From: Brienomyrus brachyistius
Lineage: Eukaryota; Chordata; Actinopteri; Osteoglossiformes; Mormyridae
Direction: 5' to 3'
Assembly: GCF_023856365.1 (NCBI RefSeq)
Contig: NC_064551.1
Coordinates: forward strand, 4,172,501 to 4,236,500
DNA: 64,000 nt
The notes below the pieces were generated by a model. The model was not told where the DNA came from, did no database searches, and saw only the letters and a program-made list of their open reading frames with translations. Of this stretch, positions 32,196-42,171 are shown piece by piece. Position 1 is the first letter of the stretch, and each line of letters opens with the position of its first letter. The translations under genes and the position numbers were made by a program.

Positions 32196-32315
32196 TTTAT
32201 ATACTGAAACTGTCGAGACTCGTTGCCAAGGAGCATGAAAGAACACACCTTAACAGCAACAATATTCAATGCAAGTATGCAGTAGGGACAATGCTCAAGA
32301 GTGAGAAACGTACTC
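32196..32315 (-). promoter_or_regulatory. Promoter of TAAR copy F
   Basis: TATATAAA at plus 32196-32204. The palindrome at 32303-32315 has one change (gagaaacgtactc); CCAAT is acaat. Confidence 0.65.
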
Positions 32316-33010
32316 TGGGGATGTCCAGGCCCCAAACCCATGTTTATCGATACTGCATATATCAACGCATGGACTGCAGAAGGGGGGGGCACCTGGGCCT
32401 GTGCTCGGGCAGCTTTTTGAGCATCATTAAGAAAGCAGTGATAAAAAATACATAAGAGAAAAACACCAACAGACAATTTTATTAAACTCATAAACCTTTA
32501 TTATCATTCGCAAATGAAGACAAGGTACATCACCCTGACTGGCACAGCACTGTTTTAAATAAACATTTATTATATATATATATGCATCAGAAGGCAACAG
32601 GAAGGGATGTTTTCATATGAATGATTTTACTCAGTTATGTATCACTATACGGAGTATACGACCTAAAGATGCTACTTAAAAATTAGACATAACAATTCTA
32701 AATTGTTCTGATAGGGCTAATTACAGGCCTCTGCCATTGATATCCTCGTTGGATGATTAAAGAAATAAAGAATTTTAGCGTCTAGCCTGAGCAAACTGCA
32801 CCTTATTATATTGCAAAGCACATTGCTTGAAAAGACAAAGATCTCAAAAAAGATATTAAAACTTAATAGAGTTGGATGCAATAATGTCTTATTAAAAAGT
32901 ATAAGGAACTATGTAGTAATATTACTCATTGGCCATTAGGTGGTGCTATATAGTCATCCATCCATCAACCAACCATGTTCAATACTGCATATCCATTACA
33001 GAATATTCTG
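32316..33010. other. Intergenic block shared with 27218-28352
   Basis: Same sequence as upstream of copy E without the 433-bp insertion. No gene. Confidence 0.6.
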
Positions 33011-34101
33011 TACTATATGGACAAAATTATTGGGACACCTGATCATTATATCCACAGGAACGTCTATGACAGCCCATTCGAAATCCATAGGCATCAGTAC
33101 GGAGTTGGTCCCCCCTTTGCATTCAGGGGTTGCTCCCCACTATAACAGCTGCCACTCTTCTGGGAAGGCTTTCCACAAGGTTTTGGGGTGTGTCTGTTTG
33201 CCCATTCATCTAGAAGAGCATTTGTGAGGTCAGGCACTGATGTTGGATGTGAAAGCCTGGCTCACAATCTCCGTTTCAGTTCATCCCAAAAGTGTTTTAT
33301 GGAATTGTGTCAGGATTCTGTACAGGCCAGTCAAGTTCCTCCACACCAGAATCATCCAACCATGACTTCATGGATCTTGCTTTGTGCAATGGTGCACAGT
33401 CTTGCTGGAGCAGAACAGGGCCTTCCCCAAACTGTTGCAACAAGCTGGAAGCAGGGAATTGCCCAAAATGTCTTGGAATGCTGAGGTTCTCAACAGTTCA
33501 TCCCTTCACTGAATCTAAGGGGTCCAACCCCTAAAAAACACCCCCATAATTTATCCCTCCTTCATCAACTTTAGAGGTGGCTGGCAGGTAATGTTCTCCC
33601 AGCAACAGCTAAACCCAGACTGGTCCATCATACTGCCTGACAGAGAAGTGTGATTCGTCACTCCACAGAACATATTTTCACTGCTCCAGAGTCCAGTAGC
33701 GGCCTGCTTTACGCCACTCCATCTGATGCTTGGCATCACGCTTGGTGATGTGAGGCTTGCATGCAGCTGCTCGCCCATGGAAGCCCATTCCATGAAGCTC
33801 CCAGCGCACAGTTAACGCTAAAGGAAGTTTGGATCTCTGCAGTTACTGAGTCAACAGAGCGTTGGTGACTTACTGGCACTATGCGCCTCAGCACCCAGCC
33901 ACCGGCTCTGTTACTTTCTGATCTGCCGCTTCATGGCTGAGTTCTTTGCCTGTTCAGAATGAGCCATTCACTCACAAATATTTGTAAACTTGACTGCATG
34001 GATCGGCGCTTGATTATATACCATTGTGACAATGGGTCTGAAAGAAACCCCTGAATTCAAAGATTAAGAGGTGTGTCCCAATACTTTTTCCATATAGTGT
34101 A
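33011..34101 (-). mobile_element. Tc1-like DNA transposon, copy 2
   Basis: Near-identical to 28353-29443, with the same inverted repeats and decayed transposase and at the same place relative to the receptor. It was duplicated with the receptor unit rather than inserted independently. Confidence 0.85.
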
Positions 34102-34344
34102 TCTGTACTCCGTTATGAAGAAGCATAGGGTATGAGGTGGGTGGGGTGAACATGCTGGGCTAAATGATCACAGGAACAGCTAAGAGAAGTTATGCAGCAT
34201 GAAGAAAGATTATTCTAAGGGATACATCTACTGTCAAAGAAACACAACCTTTTTGTATTTTTAGTTTTGTATCGTATTGCACATTCTGGATGGGATACCA
34301 TACATAGAGGAAGAAAGACTGAATGTTTGATTAATGTGCTGAGA

Positions 34345-34628
34345 CGACCCCACTCCAGTCCTGGGGGGGGGGGGGGGGGCTGCATTACCTAAGCGTGATG
34401 TAAACGTCAGAAGCAAAGGGCCCAGTTAGCAGCAAGCAGGTGATGCAACAGCCTGACCTCTTGCATGTGCTGAGAGCAGGGAAGGTAGGATCAGGTGCAG
34501 AGAGGCAGAAATGGGTGTGGGGAGTTTCTCTGTGTACATCCTTCATGGGGGGTGAGCTGTTAGAGAAGCTCGTGGTACTGAAGGTCTGAAGGACTAGTGA
34601 AGGTAAAACATGAAATCTGACTGTAGTT
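34345..34628 (-). pseudogene. Relic of a TAAR 5' end
   Basis: Same relic as at 29685 with a deletion in the middle (agcagcaagcaggtgatgca) and a G-run expanded to 17 (34363-34379). Confidence 0.5.
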
Positions 34629-35668
34629 TTCATTTATTAAGAGACTTATGAAAAAATAAAGCAAACTGAAAAGGACGGAGTCCAGATGATGTAAGGAATG
34701 AACTGAGAGGGCAGAGGGGCAGCGAGTAAATTTTAATAAGGGAGATACGAAGTAGGAGGACAACATGCTTATGGTAATACAGCACTTTCTGAAATGGGGG
34801 AATGAATAATTAATAACAGTTTTACAGGGTGTCAGTTAAGGTGTCATAGGGCTCGTTAGACTCCCCATTTACACTTTACATGCATCCTATACATCTCAAA
34901 ATCCTCCTCTTTTGAATGCAAAAAATACATACAAGTTTCAAATAACACATACAGCTACAAGTCAGTTTATATCTATCAGTGTTTCCTCATTATGTAGGAA
35001 CATTAAATAATAAGATGCTTATATTTGCCATTTGCACGAGTTTAAGTGTAGGTACTTTTGAGACACACATGTACAGGTGAGAGTGCAGGGTGGGGGGGGG
35101 GTCAGAGGATGGTCTTAGGCGTTAATGTCGGGTCCTTGCAGCAGTGGGGTTAAGGGAGATACCGAAGGACCCAAAAATGATGTAGTTACTCTGTCAGCCA
35201 CATGGTCTTTTACAGTATGTCAGTAAATCTGTACTGAGGATCTTTATATGCCCCTCGATGATTATGCTACACATCTACAGCCCAAAGATTTACGTCAGCA
35301 TATACACACAAATACAAGTAAAAAGAAATCACTCAACTATCAACCCAATGTATTTTGCAGAGATTGTGACCACAGGAAATTGCTCTTTTTCATTTTAAAA
35401 CAGCTTGTTTCATGTATTTAGTCTTTTCTGGAACTGATCTTTAGTTAAAGCTTTAGTTATTTTGATAGCTGAAGCTGTATTCTTTTAGCAATACAACACT
35501 TAATTTTAAAGATAATTTATTTTTGCAATATAACACAGTTCTAAGTATAGATGATTAGAACTTAAACATGTTGGGTAATGAGATGCAATAAGCTTTTATA
35601 TTGGCTGAAAAAGCCAGAGGTGCTTAGCTGATTAAATAGCAAAGTATCTGCATAGTGAACAAATGCAT
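34629..35668. other. 3' flank of the 35669 receptor
   Basis: Half minisatellite unit near 34703; otherwise AT-rich shared block. No gene. Confidence 0.55.
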
Positions 35669-36718
35669 TCATTCGGAATACAGTTTAATTCGACAAGAAT
35701 CTCTATAAAAGATTCTACCACTGAGAATTATGCTCAAAGCTTTCCTGAACCAAGAGTAAAAGAAAGCATAGATGAAAGGATTGAAGCCCGAGTTCATATA
35801 ACCAAACCAAAACAAGGCATCAGTCAGTGTGGGTGGGATGGAATAGCCAATGAAGGGGTCCGTAATATTACAGAGGAAAAAAGGGGTCCAGCAGATGAGG
35901 AAAACTCCCACCACCACTGCCAGGGTTTTTGCCTTTTTTCTTTCTTGTTTCCCAGAGACTGCAGACCCATCCTCCACCTTAATCTGCCGTGTCAGATCTT
36001 TAATTGATCTGGCCTGACGTCTTGCTACCATGTAGATCTTAAGATAAATGCCCAACATGATGAGGCCAGGGAGGAAAAATGAGAAAATAGTAGAGAATGC
36101 AGCTGATGCTGGACTGAAAAACATTGTGCATCCTCCAACACACTGCACCTGTGTCTCAAAGAAGTGCTCACTGCCTTTCAGGTTGAGGTTTGAGAAGATC
36201 ATCCCATAGGCGAAGATGGCCGGGAAGACCCAGCTGGTTATGATCATCAGCAGAGCAGTGACAGAGTTGACTATGGAGCGGTACAGAAGTGGGGTGCAGA
36301 CAGCAAAGTAACGATCTACAGAGATGAAGGAGAGGTGGAAGATGGAGGAGGTGCTGAGCATGATGTCCGTGCTGGTGTGGAGCTTGCACACAAAGTCTCC
36401 CAGGTACCAGCAGCCGTAGACAGACCGCAACGCACTGCACGGCATGACGAATGCCCCCATCAAGAAGTCGCAAACTGCCAGTGAGAGAATGAGGCAGTTT
36501 GTGGTGGTGTGCAGCTGTTTAAAATGCGCTATAGATGTTATAACCAAAACATTCCCGGTTACTGTGACCAGTACAGCAAAGCTCATGAAAACAAACATGG
36601 AAAACTGAAAGCTGAAAGCTTGGAGATTTTTCTTGCATGATCCGCTCACAGAGTCATAGCAGTACCCTCTTTCTATATATACATTACTGATGTCCTTTGA
36701 GCTATTTGAGAAGTTCAT
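35669..36718 (-). CDS. Trace amine-associated receptor (TAAR), copy G
   Basis: Intact TAAR of 349 aa; ATG at 36718. A 6-bp in-frame deletion shortens ICL3 (KVEDGSAVSGK, others KVEDGNGSAV). N-terminus MNFSNSSKDISNVYIERGYC resembles copy D. TM1 is the most divergent of the group (NLQAFSFQFSMFVFMSFAVL, GNVLVITS). SALRSVYGCWYLG before TM3. ECL2 to TM5 is identical to copy F. Asp118, DRY, CWTP, W7.40/Y7.43 and NSGFNPFIYAFFYSWF kept. Confidence 0.96.
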   Translation of the reverse strand: MNFSNSSKDISNVYIERGYCYDSVSGSCKKNLQAFSFQFSMFVFMSFAVLVTVTGNVLVITSIAHFKQLHTTTNCLILSLAVCDFLMGAFVMPCSALRSVYGCWYLGDFVCKLHTSTDIMLSTSSIFHLSFISVDRYFAVCTPLLYRSIVNSVTALLMIITSWVFPAIFAYGMIFSNLNLKGSEHFFETQVQCVGGCTMFFSPASAAFSTIFSFFLPGLIMLGIYLKIYMVARRQARSIKDLTRQIKVEDGSAVSGKQERKKAKTLAVVVGVFLICWTPFFLCNITDPFIGYSIPPTLTDALFWFGYMNSGFNPFIYAFFYSWFRKALSIILSGRIFYRDSCRIKLYSE

Positions 36719-36786
36719 GCTACTCCAGTTCTGAAGGCCTAGTAAGAAACTATATTTCACTTTGACTGCAGTCTGTGGTGCTCTGG

Positions 36787-36903
36787 TTTATATACTGGAA
36801 CTGTCGAGACGTGTTGCCAAGGGTCTTGAAAGAACACACCTTAACAGCATTAATATTCAAATCTATGCTGTTGGGCCAATGCTCAAGAGTGAGTAACGTA
36901 CTC
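36787..36903 (-). promoter_or_regulatory. Promoter of TAAR copy G
   Basis: TATATAAA at plus 36787-36795; palindrome 36891-36903. Confidence 0.75.
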
Positions 36904-36965
36904 TGGGGATTCTAAGCATCCAAAGACATGTTTATCGTTGTTGTACAGAGTTGGTCCTCCAGGGT

Positions 36966-37127
36966 CCTGTACTATGATGCGGGGTTACTGCCTTATTACG
37001 GTAACATGTCGGATTTAAGATAGTCTGGGCAAAATGTAAGTGAACGAACATGAAGTCCATTTAAACTGTGGTACCTTAAATCCGGCAAGTCACCCCGATA
37101 AGCCAGTAACCCTGCTTCGTAGTACAG
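36966..37127. mobile_element. Fold-back MITE, 162 bp
   Basis: Two arms of about 50 bp are imperfect reverse complements (cctgtactatgatgcggggt ... accctgcttcgtagtacagg). No clear target duplication. Not present at the same place in sibling blocks. Confidence 0.65.
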
Positions 37128-37600
37128 GCTACAGATGTGCGAATTTGACATTTGTGATTTTGTTTATGTGCTATTTGAAAAATTAAAATTGTGATATTTT
37201 TGGAGCTTGCTGAAAGGTCGCAGAAACTTGCACACGATGTATAAGCTGCAAATATATAAACGATAGCCTGAACTGTAGGGACAATGCTCAAGGGTGAGCA
37301 ACATACAACGATGCATGGACTGTAAACAGGGGTTGGGGGGGGGCACCTGGTCCCATCCTCTTGTAGCATTTTGAGCATCATTAAGTATGTAGTATTAAAA
37401 AATCACAAGAAAAACACCTACAGATAATTTTATGCGAACCGATAAAACTTTATTATCAATCTCACATGAAGACAAGGTACATCACCATGATGGGCAAAAC
37501 AGTACTTAAAATAAAGATTCTCTTTGGATGATTAAAGAAATAAAGAATTTTAGCATCTAGCCTGAGGAATCTGCACCTTATTATATTACAAAGCTCTTTG
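37128..37600. other. Intergenic, no gene
   Basis: Upstream-type sequence related to 32316-32900, diverged. No gene. Confidence 0.45.
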
Positions 37601-40168
37601 TGTCACGATCCTGGGCGTGCGAAGTGGCGATCGTGCGGGTAGGCGTGCAAGGAGCAAGCAGAAAGGCAGATATCGGGGTAAACTAAGGGTTTAATCGGGG
37701 AATCAGGACACCAAACCACAATGACGGACCAGGGAGACAAGCAAGACTAAGACTTAAATAGGACAAGACTGATCAAAGTAATCGGACACAGCTAGAGACG
37801 ATCAGGGAAGCACACGTGGGTAATCAGGGGGCGTGGCACACACGAGGAGCGGACGAGCCGGGCATGACAGAACCCCCCCCCCCCAAAGGCACGCTTCACC
37901 GGGCGCGCCTAGGAGGAGGTGACGGACAGGACGAGGGAAACGGGACCTGGAAAAGAACAACAAAACGAGGGAACGGGACACAGGAAACAGGACCGAGGTA
38001 CAGGCCGAGACAGGAGGCGGAGGAAACATAGGAGGGACAGGGACAGGAAAGCAAGGAGAGAAGGAGGGGGAACTAAGGGGAGTCCGAGGGAGCCCCAGCG
38101 GGCGACGGGAGGCAGCCGGAGGGGCTGCAGGCGGCCAGAGCCGGAGGGGACCTTGGAGGGGCCGAGGAGACAGGGCGAGGGACAGACAGAGGGGCTACGG
38201 AGGGAGCTGGATGGAGAGCCAGGGAAGGGGACGAGGGAGCTGGCGGGGACCCAGAGAGGGGGGGAGCCGCAGCAGGCGGCGACGTCCTCCGACGCGCCGA
38301 AGCGGGAGGACCCGCAGGCGACTGAGGAGCCTCCTCAGGGGAGCCCGCAGGCGACCGACGGGGAGCCGGAGGAGGGAGCGAGGCCAGGAGACGAGGCTGC
38401 GGAGGGGGGCCCGCAGGCGACAGCCGACCTGGAGGGCCAGGGCCCGCAGGCGCCGACCGAGCCCCAGTGCAGGCAAAGGAGGGCGAGCCCGGGGGCAGGG
38501 CGTCTGTGTCCCCGGCCCTGCGTCTGTGTCCCCTCCCCTTACGGGACACAGACATTATGACCCTTGGTCGGGGTCGCGTTCGCCGGGGTATAGGCGTAGG
38601 GGTCTTTTGGGAAGTAGGAACAGGAGTGGGGCCAGGAATCAGAGTTGCAGGCGGCAGAGGGAGCACCTGCCCGGGAGCTGCAGGCTGCTGCAGAGGGAGC
38701 GCCTGCCCGGGAGCTGCAGGCAGTAGGAGCGCCTGCTCGGGAGCTGCAGGCAATGCAGACAGAGGGGGCGACTGCACTAGCTGCGCAGGTACAGCAGGCA
38801 GCGGAGGCGGCTGCACTTGCTGCGCAGGTACAGCAGGCAGAGGGAGCGGCTGCACGGACGCTGAAGCCGCAGGCAGAGGCGGCTGCTCCGGTACGGCGTC
38901 CGTTGGCAGAGGCGGTCGTTCGCCCGTGGGAGCCCCCTCCCCTAGGCGCGCATCTCCGGGCGCGTCGGAGAGGGAAGATGGCTGTATGGGTGCTGGAGCC
39001 GCAGGCAGAGGCGGCTGCACGGACGCTGGAGCCGCAGGCAGAGGCGGCTGCACTTGCTGCATAGATATAGCAGGCAGCGGAGGCGGCTGCACTTGCTGCA
39101 TAGATACAGCAAGCAGCGGAGGCGGCTGCGCGGGGTGCGCAGGCGGCAGCGGAGGCGGCTGCGCGGGGTACGCAGGCGGCCGCTCGGGAGCGGGGTCCGC
39201 TGGCCGTGGCGGCCGCTCTGGAGCGGGGTCCACCGGCAGAGGCGGTGGCTTGGGAGCGGGGTCCGCGGGCAGAGGCGGTGGCTCGGGAGCCGGCGGCCGC
39301 ACAGACTGCGCAGGCGGTAGGAGTGGAGGGAGCTCCTCCGGCCCGGCGGTCGCAGCTAGCAGCGGAGGTGGCTGCACAGGTTTCTCCGCGGCCCGCTGTG
39401 TTCTTTGGACTGGAAATGCGGCCCAGGGTGGCAGCTTTGCAGAGCAGGGGGCTTTCGGGGTGATCGGGAAGTTCTTCCGATCCTCCTCCGGTGGAGAAGC
39501 CGGGATGAGGGAGCACTCCCCTAGGGCGATCGTCGGGGCGATCGTTGATCCCTTTCTCCTCCTCCGGTTTCTGGCAGTGGCGGGAGGCGGAGCTACGTCC
39601 GCAAACACGTGCGGTGGAAAGATGAGCTCTGGCTCTGGGTAACGGAAGCAGAAGGGGTCTTCTTCCTCGTCATCGCTCGATGGCCAGAACATGGACACCG
39701 GGCAGGGTCTTCGCTGGATCGGTCCCAGGGCGGGGGCCAGGACGGGTACCTCCTCCTCGTCCTCCGCAGGAAGCCACATCCTGGAGAGCGTGCAGGCTCC
39801 CAGACGGATCGGCTCCTCTGGGATCCTCTTCCTCCTTTGCCTTTTCTTTTTCCTTGTTGGGTCCGTCATTCTGTCATGATCCTGGGCGTGCGAAGCGGCG
39901 ATCGTGCGGGTAGGCGTGCAAGGAGCAAGCAGACAGGCAGATATCAGGGTAAACTAAGGCTTTAATTGGGGAATCAGGACTTGAGAACATCGACAGGGTA
40001 CAGATCACACCAAACCACAATGACGGACCAGGGAGACAAGCAAGACTAAGACTTAAATAGGACAAGACTGATCAAAGTAATCGGACACAGCTGGAGACGA
40101 TCAGGGAAGCACACGCGGGTAATCAGGGGGTGTGGCACACACGAGGAGCAGACGAGCCGGGCATGACA
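37601..40168 (-). mobile_element. LTR element 1, non-autonomous, with TSD
   Basis: Two direct repeats, 37601-37869 (269 bp) and 39872-40168 (297 bp). They differ by a 28-bp indel and about ten substitutions; both have TG...CA ends on the minus strand (TGTCATGCCCGG...GATCATGACA). The element is flanked by a perfect 5-bp duplication CTTTG (37596-37600, 40169-40173). A purine tract with a 14-G run precedes the downstream LTR on the minus strand. No protease, RT, RNase H or integrase motif is present, so mobility would depend on enzymes in trans. Confidence 0.9.
38073..39869 (-). CDS. 598-aa Pro/Ala-rich protein of LTR element 1
   Basis: The single intact frame of the element. It starts two bases inside the 5' LTR boundary (LTR at 39872, ATG at 39869) and ends about 200 bp before the other LTR. 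N-terminus basic (MTDPTRKKKRQRRKRIPEE), then an acidic stretch (SSDDEEEDPFCF), FADVAPPPATARNRRRRKG and IAPTIALGECSL, then a long low-complexity region of PPPLPADPAP and PPPLPAVPAQQ-type repeats. It ends with a basic segment (VIMSVSRKGRGHRRRAG) and a Pro/Ser-rich tail. The position suggests a Gag-like product, but I see no capsid or zinc-knuckle motif and do not recognise the protein. Long plus-strand frames over the same bases are its antisense. Confidence 0.6.
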   Translation of the reverse strand: MTDPTRKKKRQRRKRIPEEPIRLGACTLSRMWLPAEDEEEVPVLAPALGPIQRRPCPVSMFWPSSDDEEEDPFCFRYPEPELIFPPHVFADVAPPPATARNRRRRKGSTIAPTIALGECSLIPASPPEEDRKNFPITPKAPCSAKLPPWAAFPVQRTQRAAEKPVQPPPLLAATAGPEELPPLLPPAQSVRPPAPEPPPLPADPAPKPPPLPVDPAPERPPRPADPAPERPPAYPAQPPPLPPAHPAQPPPLLAVSMQQVQPPPLPAISMQQVQPPLPAAPASVQPPLPAAPAPIQPSSLSDAPGDARLGEGAPTGERPPLPTDAVPEQPPLPAASASVQPLPLPAVPAQQVQPPPLPAVPAQLVQSPPLSALPAAPEQALLLPAAPGQALPLQQPAAPGQVLPLPPATLIPGPTPVPTSQKTPTPIPRRTRPRPRVIMSVSRKGRGHRRRAGDTDALPPGSPSFACTGARSAPAGPGPPGRLSPAGPPPQPRLLASLPPPAPRRSPAGSPEEAPQSPAGPPASARRRTSPPAAAPPLSGSPPAPSSPSLALHPAPSVAPLSVPRPVSSAPPRSPPALAACSPSGCLPSPAGAPSDSP

Positions 40169-40362
40169 CTTTGCTTTAAACGACAAAGATCTCATCAAAG
40201 ACATTCAAACTTAACAGAGTTGGATGCAATAATGTATTATTGAAAAGTATAAGGCAGTAAGCATGCAGTAATATTACTCATTGGCCATTAAGTGGTGCTA
40301 TATAGTCATCCATCCGTCAACCAACCATGTTCTATACTGTACTTCTTATACATTGCATAATA
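40169..40362. other. Spacer, shared upstream block
   Basis: Resumes the receptor upstream sequence interrupted by LTR element 1 (ggccattaagtggtgctata near 40283). Confidence 0.5.
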
Positions 40363-40605
40363 CAGACGCTCCTCTACTTACAAACATTCAACTTGCGAAC
40401 TTTCAGATATATGAACGAAGAGGACTGTAATTCTTACTTTTGGCCGGTACTCCCGCTGCGCAGCAGCGTAGCGTGTGTACTCCCGGCATCTTAGTTCTTT
40501 GCACTTGCGTATACCCTTAAAATGATGTTGAATAACGACTTATGAACATTTCAAGTTACAAATGGCCGTTTAGAATGTATCTCGTCACAAGTAGAGGAGC
40601 GTCTG
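40363..40605. mobile_element. MITE with 17-bp perfect inverted repeats
   Basis: 243 bp bounded by cagacgctcctctactt and its exact reverse complement aagtagaggagcgtctg, next to TA. Inserted at the end of Tc1-like copy 3. Non-coding. Confidence 0.85.
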
Positions 40606-41535
40606 TAAACTACATGTGCAAAATTATTGGGACACCTGATCATTATTCTATGACGCCCCATTATAAATCCTTAGGCATCAGTATGGAGCTGGTCCCCCCT
40701 TTGCAGCTATAACAGCTGCCACTCTTCTGGGAAGGTTTGTTGTGAGTTTATGGAGTATGTCTGTGGGAATGTTTTCCCATTGATCCAGAAGAGCATTTGT
40801 GATGTCAGGCACTGATGTTGGACATGAAAGCCTTGTTAACTGTAAAGGTTAGGGGTTTCTGTGGGCCAGTCAAGTTCTTCCTCACCAAACTCACCCAGCC
40901 ATGTCTTCATGGATCTTGCTTTGTGCAATGGGGCACAGTCTTGCTGGAGCAGGACAGGGCCTTCCCCAAACTGTTGCAACAAGCTGGAAGCAGGGAATTG
41001 CCCAAAATGTCTTGGAATGCTGAGGTTCTCAACAGATCATCCGTTCACTGAATCTAAGGGGTCCAACCCCTAAAAACACCCCCATAATTTATCCCTCCTT
41101 CACCAAACTTTAGAGGTGGCTGGCAGGTAATGTTCTCCCAGCAACAACTAAACCCAGACTGGTCCATCATACTGCCTGACAGAGAAGTGTGATTCGTCAC
41201 TCCACAGAACATATTTTCACTGCTCCAGAGTCCATTAGCTGTCATACCCGGCTCGTATGATCCTCGTGTGTGCCACGCCCCCCTGATTAGCCACGTGTGC
41301 TTCCCTGATCGTACCCAGCTGTGTCCAATTATTTTCAATCAGTCCTGTCTATTTCAGTCCATGTCTTACCTCAGTTCCTCGTCCGTCATTGATGTTTGTT
41401 GATGCCCGTGTTCTGTCCTGCCCTTGCCCCGATTAAATCCTCGTTTTCCCCGAAGTCTGCCTGCCTACCTGTTCCTTGCTCACTCTCCTGCCTGAGCGAT
41501 CACCCGTTACCCGTTTCACCGGCGATCATCACAGA

Positions 41536-42169
41536 ATGACGGACCAAAAAGAAAAGGCATCTTCCGTAGCTGAGGAGGATTACCTCAGCTACGTCGACCA
41601 GGTGCTATTTTGGATTTCCCAGCCCGGCATCTAGGAGGATCCCCCAGTGTGGAACCTCGTGAGCCGGAGCTGGGATATCCTGGATCGGCTGTCCCTGGAA
41701 GAGGACACGCACCTTGCGGAGGAGGTGCGCGAAAACTTCCGGCGGGTGGCCAAGCTCCGGGCTGAGCGGTACGTCGTGCCAAGCGAACCAGGGACTATCC
41801 TCCCGCCGTCCGCCTTTACGGACGTAGCACCGCCTCCCTCCCCGACCATGACCCGGAAGAGGAGGAAGCACGCAATCGCCCCGACGATCGTTCTGGGGGC
41901 ATGCACGCTCGCCCCGCTTCCCTCCCAACCGTGGAGCAGGAGGACTTGCTGGCGCTTCCTATGGCGGTCACCTGCGCTGCAAAGCTGCCTTCACGAGCAG
42001 CTTCCAGGGAACACGCCGGGCCGCTGCGCAGCTTCAGCAGCCGCCTCCGCTGCTCGCTGTAGCCGTCTGGCCTGAGGAGCTCCCTCCGCTCCTGCCACCT
42101 GCGCAGCCAGAGCAGCCGCCTCCGCTGCTGCCTGCTCGTTCGCCTCACCCGTTTTCACGGATCGTGACA
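41536..42169 (+). pseudogene. First coding start of LTR element 2 (broken)
   Basis: Begins MTDQKEKASSVAEEDYLSY two bases after the LTR, then an in-frame stop after FWISQPGI. Beyond it the frame continues with WNLVSRSWDILDRLSLEED, then FTDVAPPPSPTMTRKRRK and IAPTIVLGACTLAP. Ends against a new LTR tail. Related to the element 1 protein. Confidence 0.6.
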
Positions 42170-42171
42170 GA

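Noticed and set aside
38467..39642. 391-codon plus-strand frame (and several shorter ones) inside LTR element 1
   Set aside because: Antisense of the 598-codon frame. GC-rich repeats open several frames; only the minus-strand one starts at the LTR and has a homologue in element 2.
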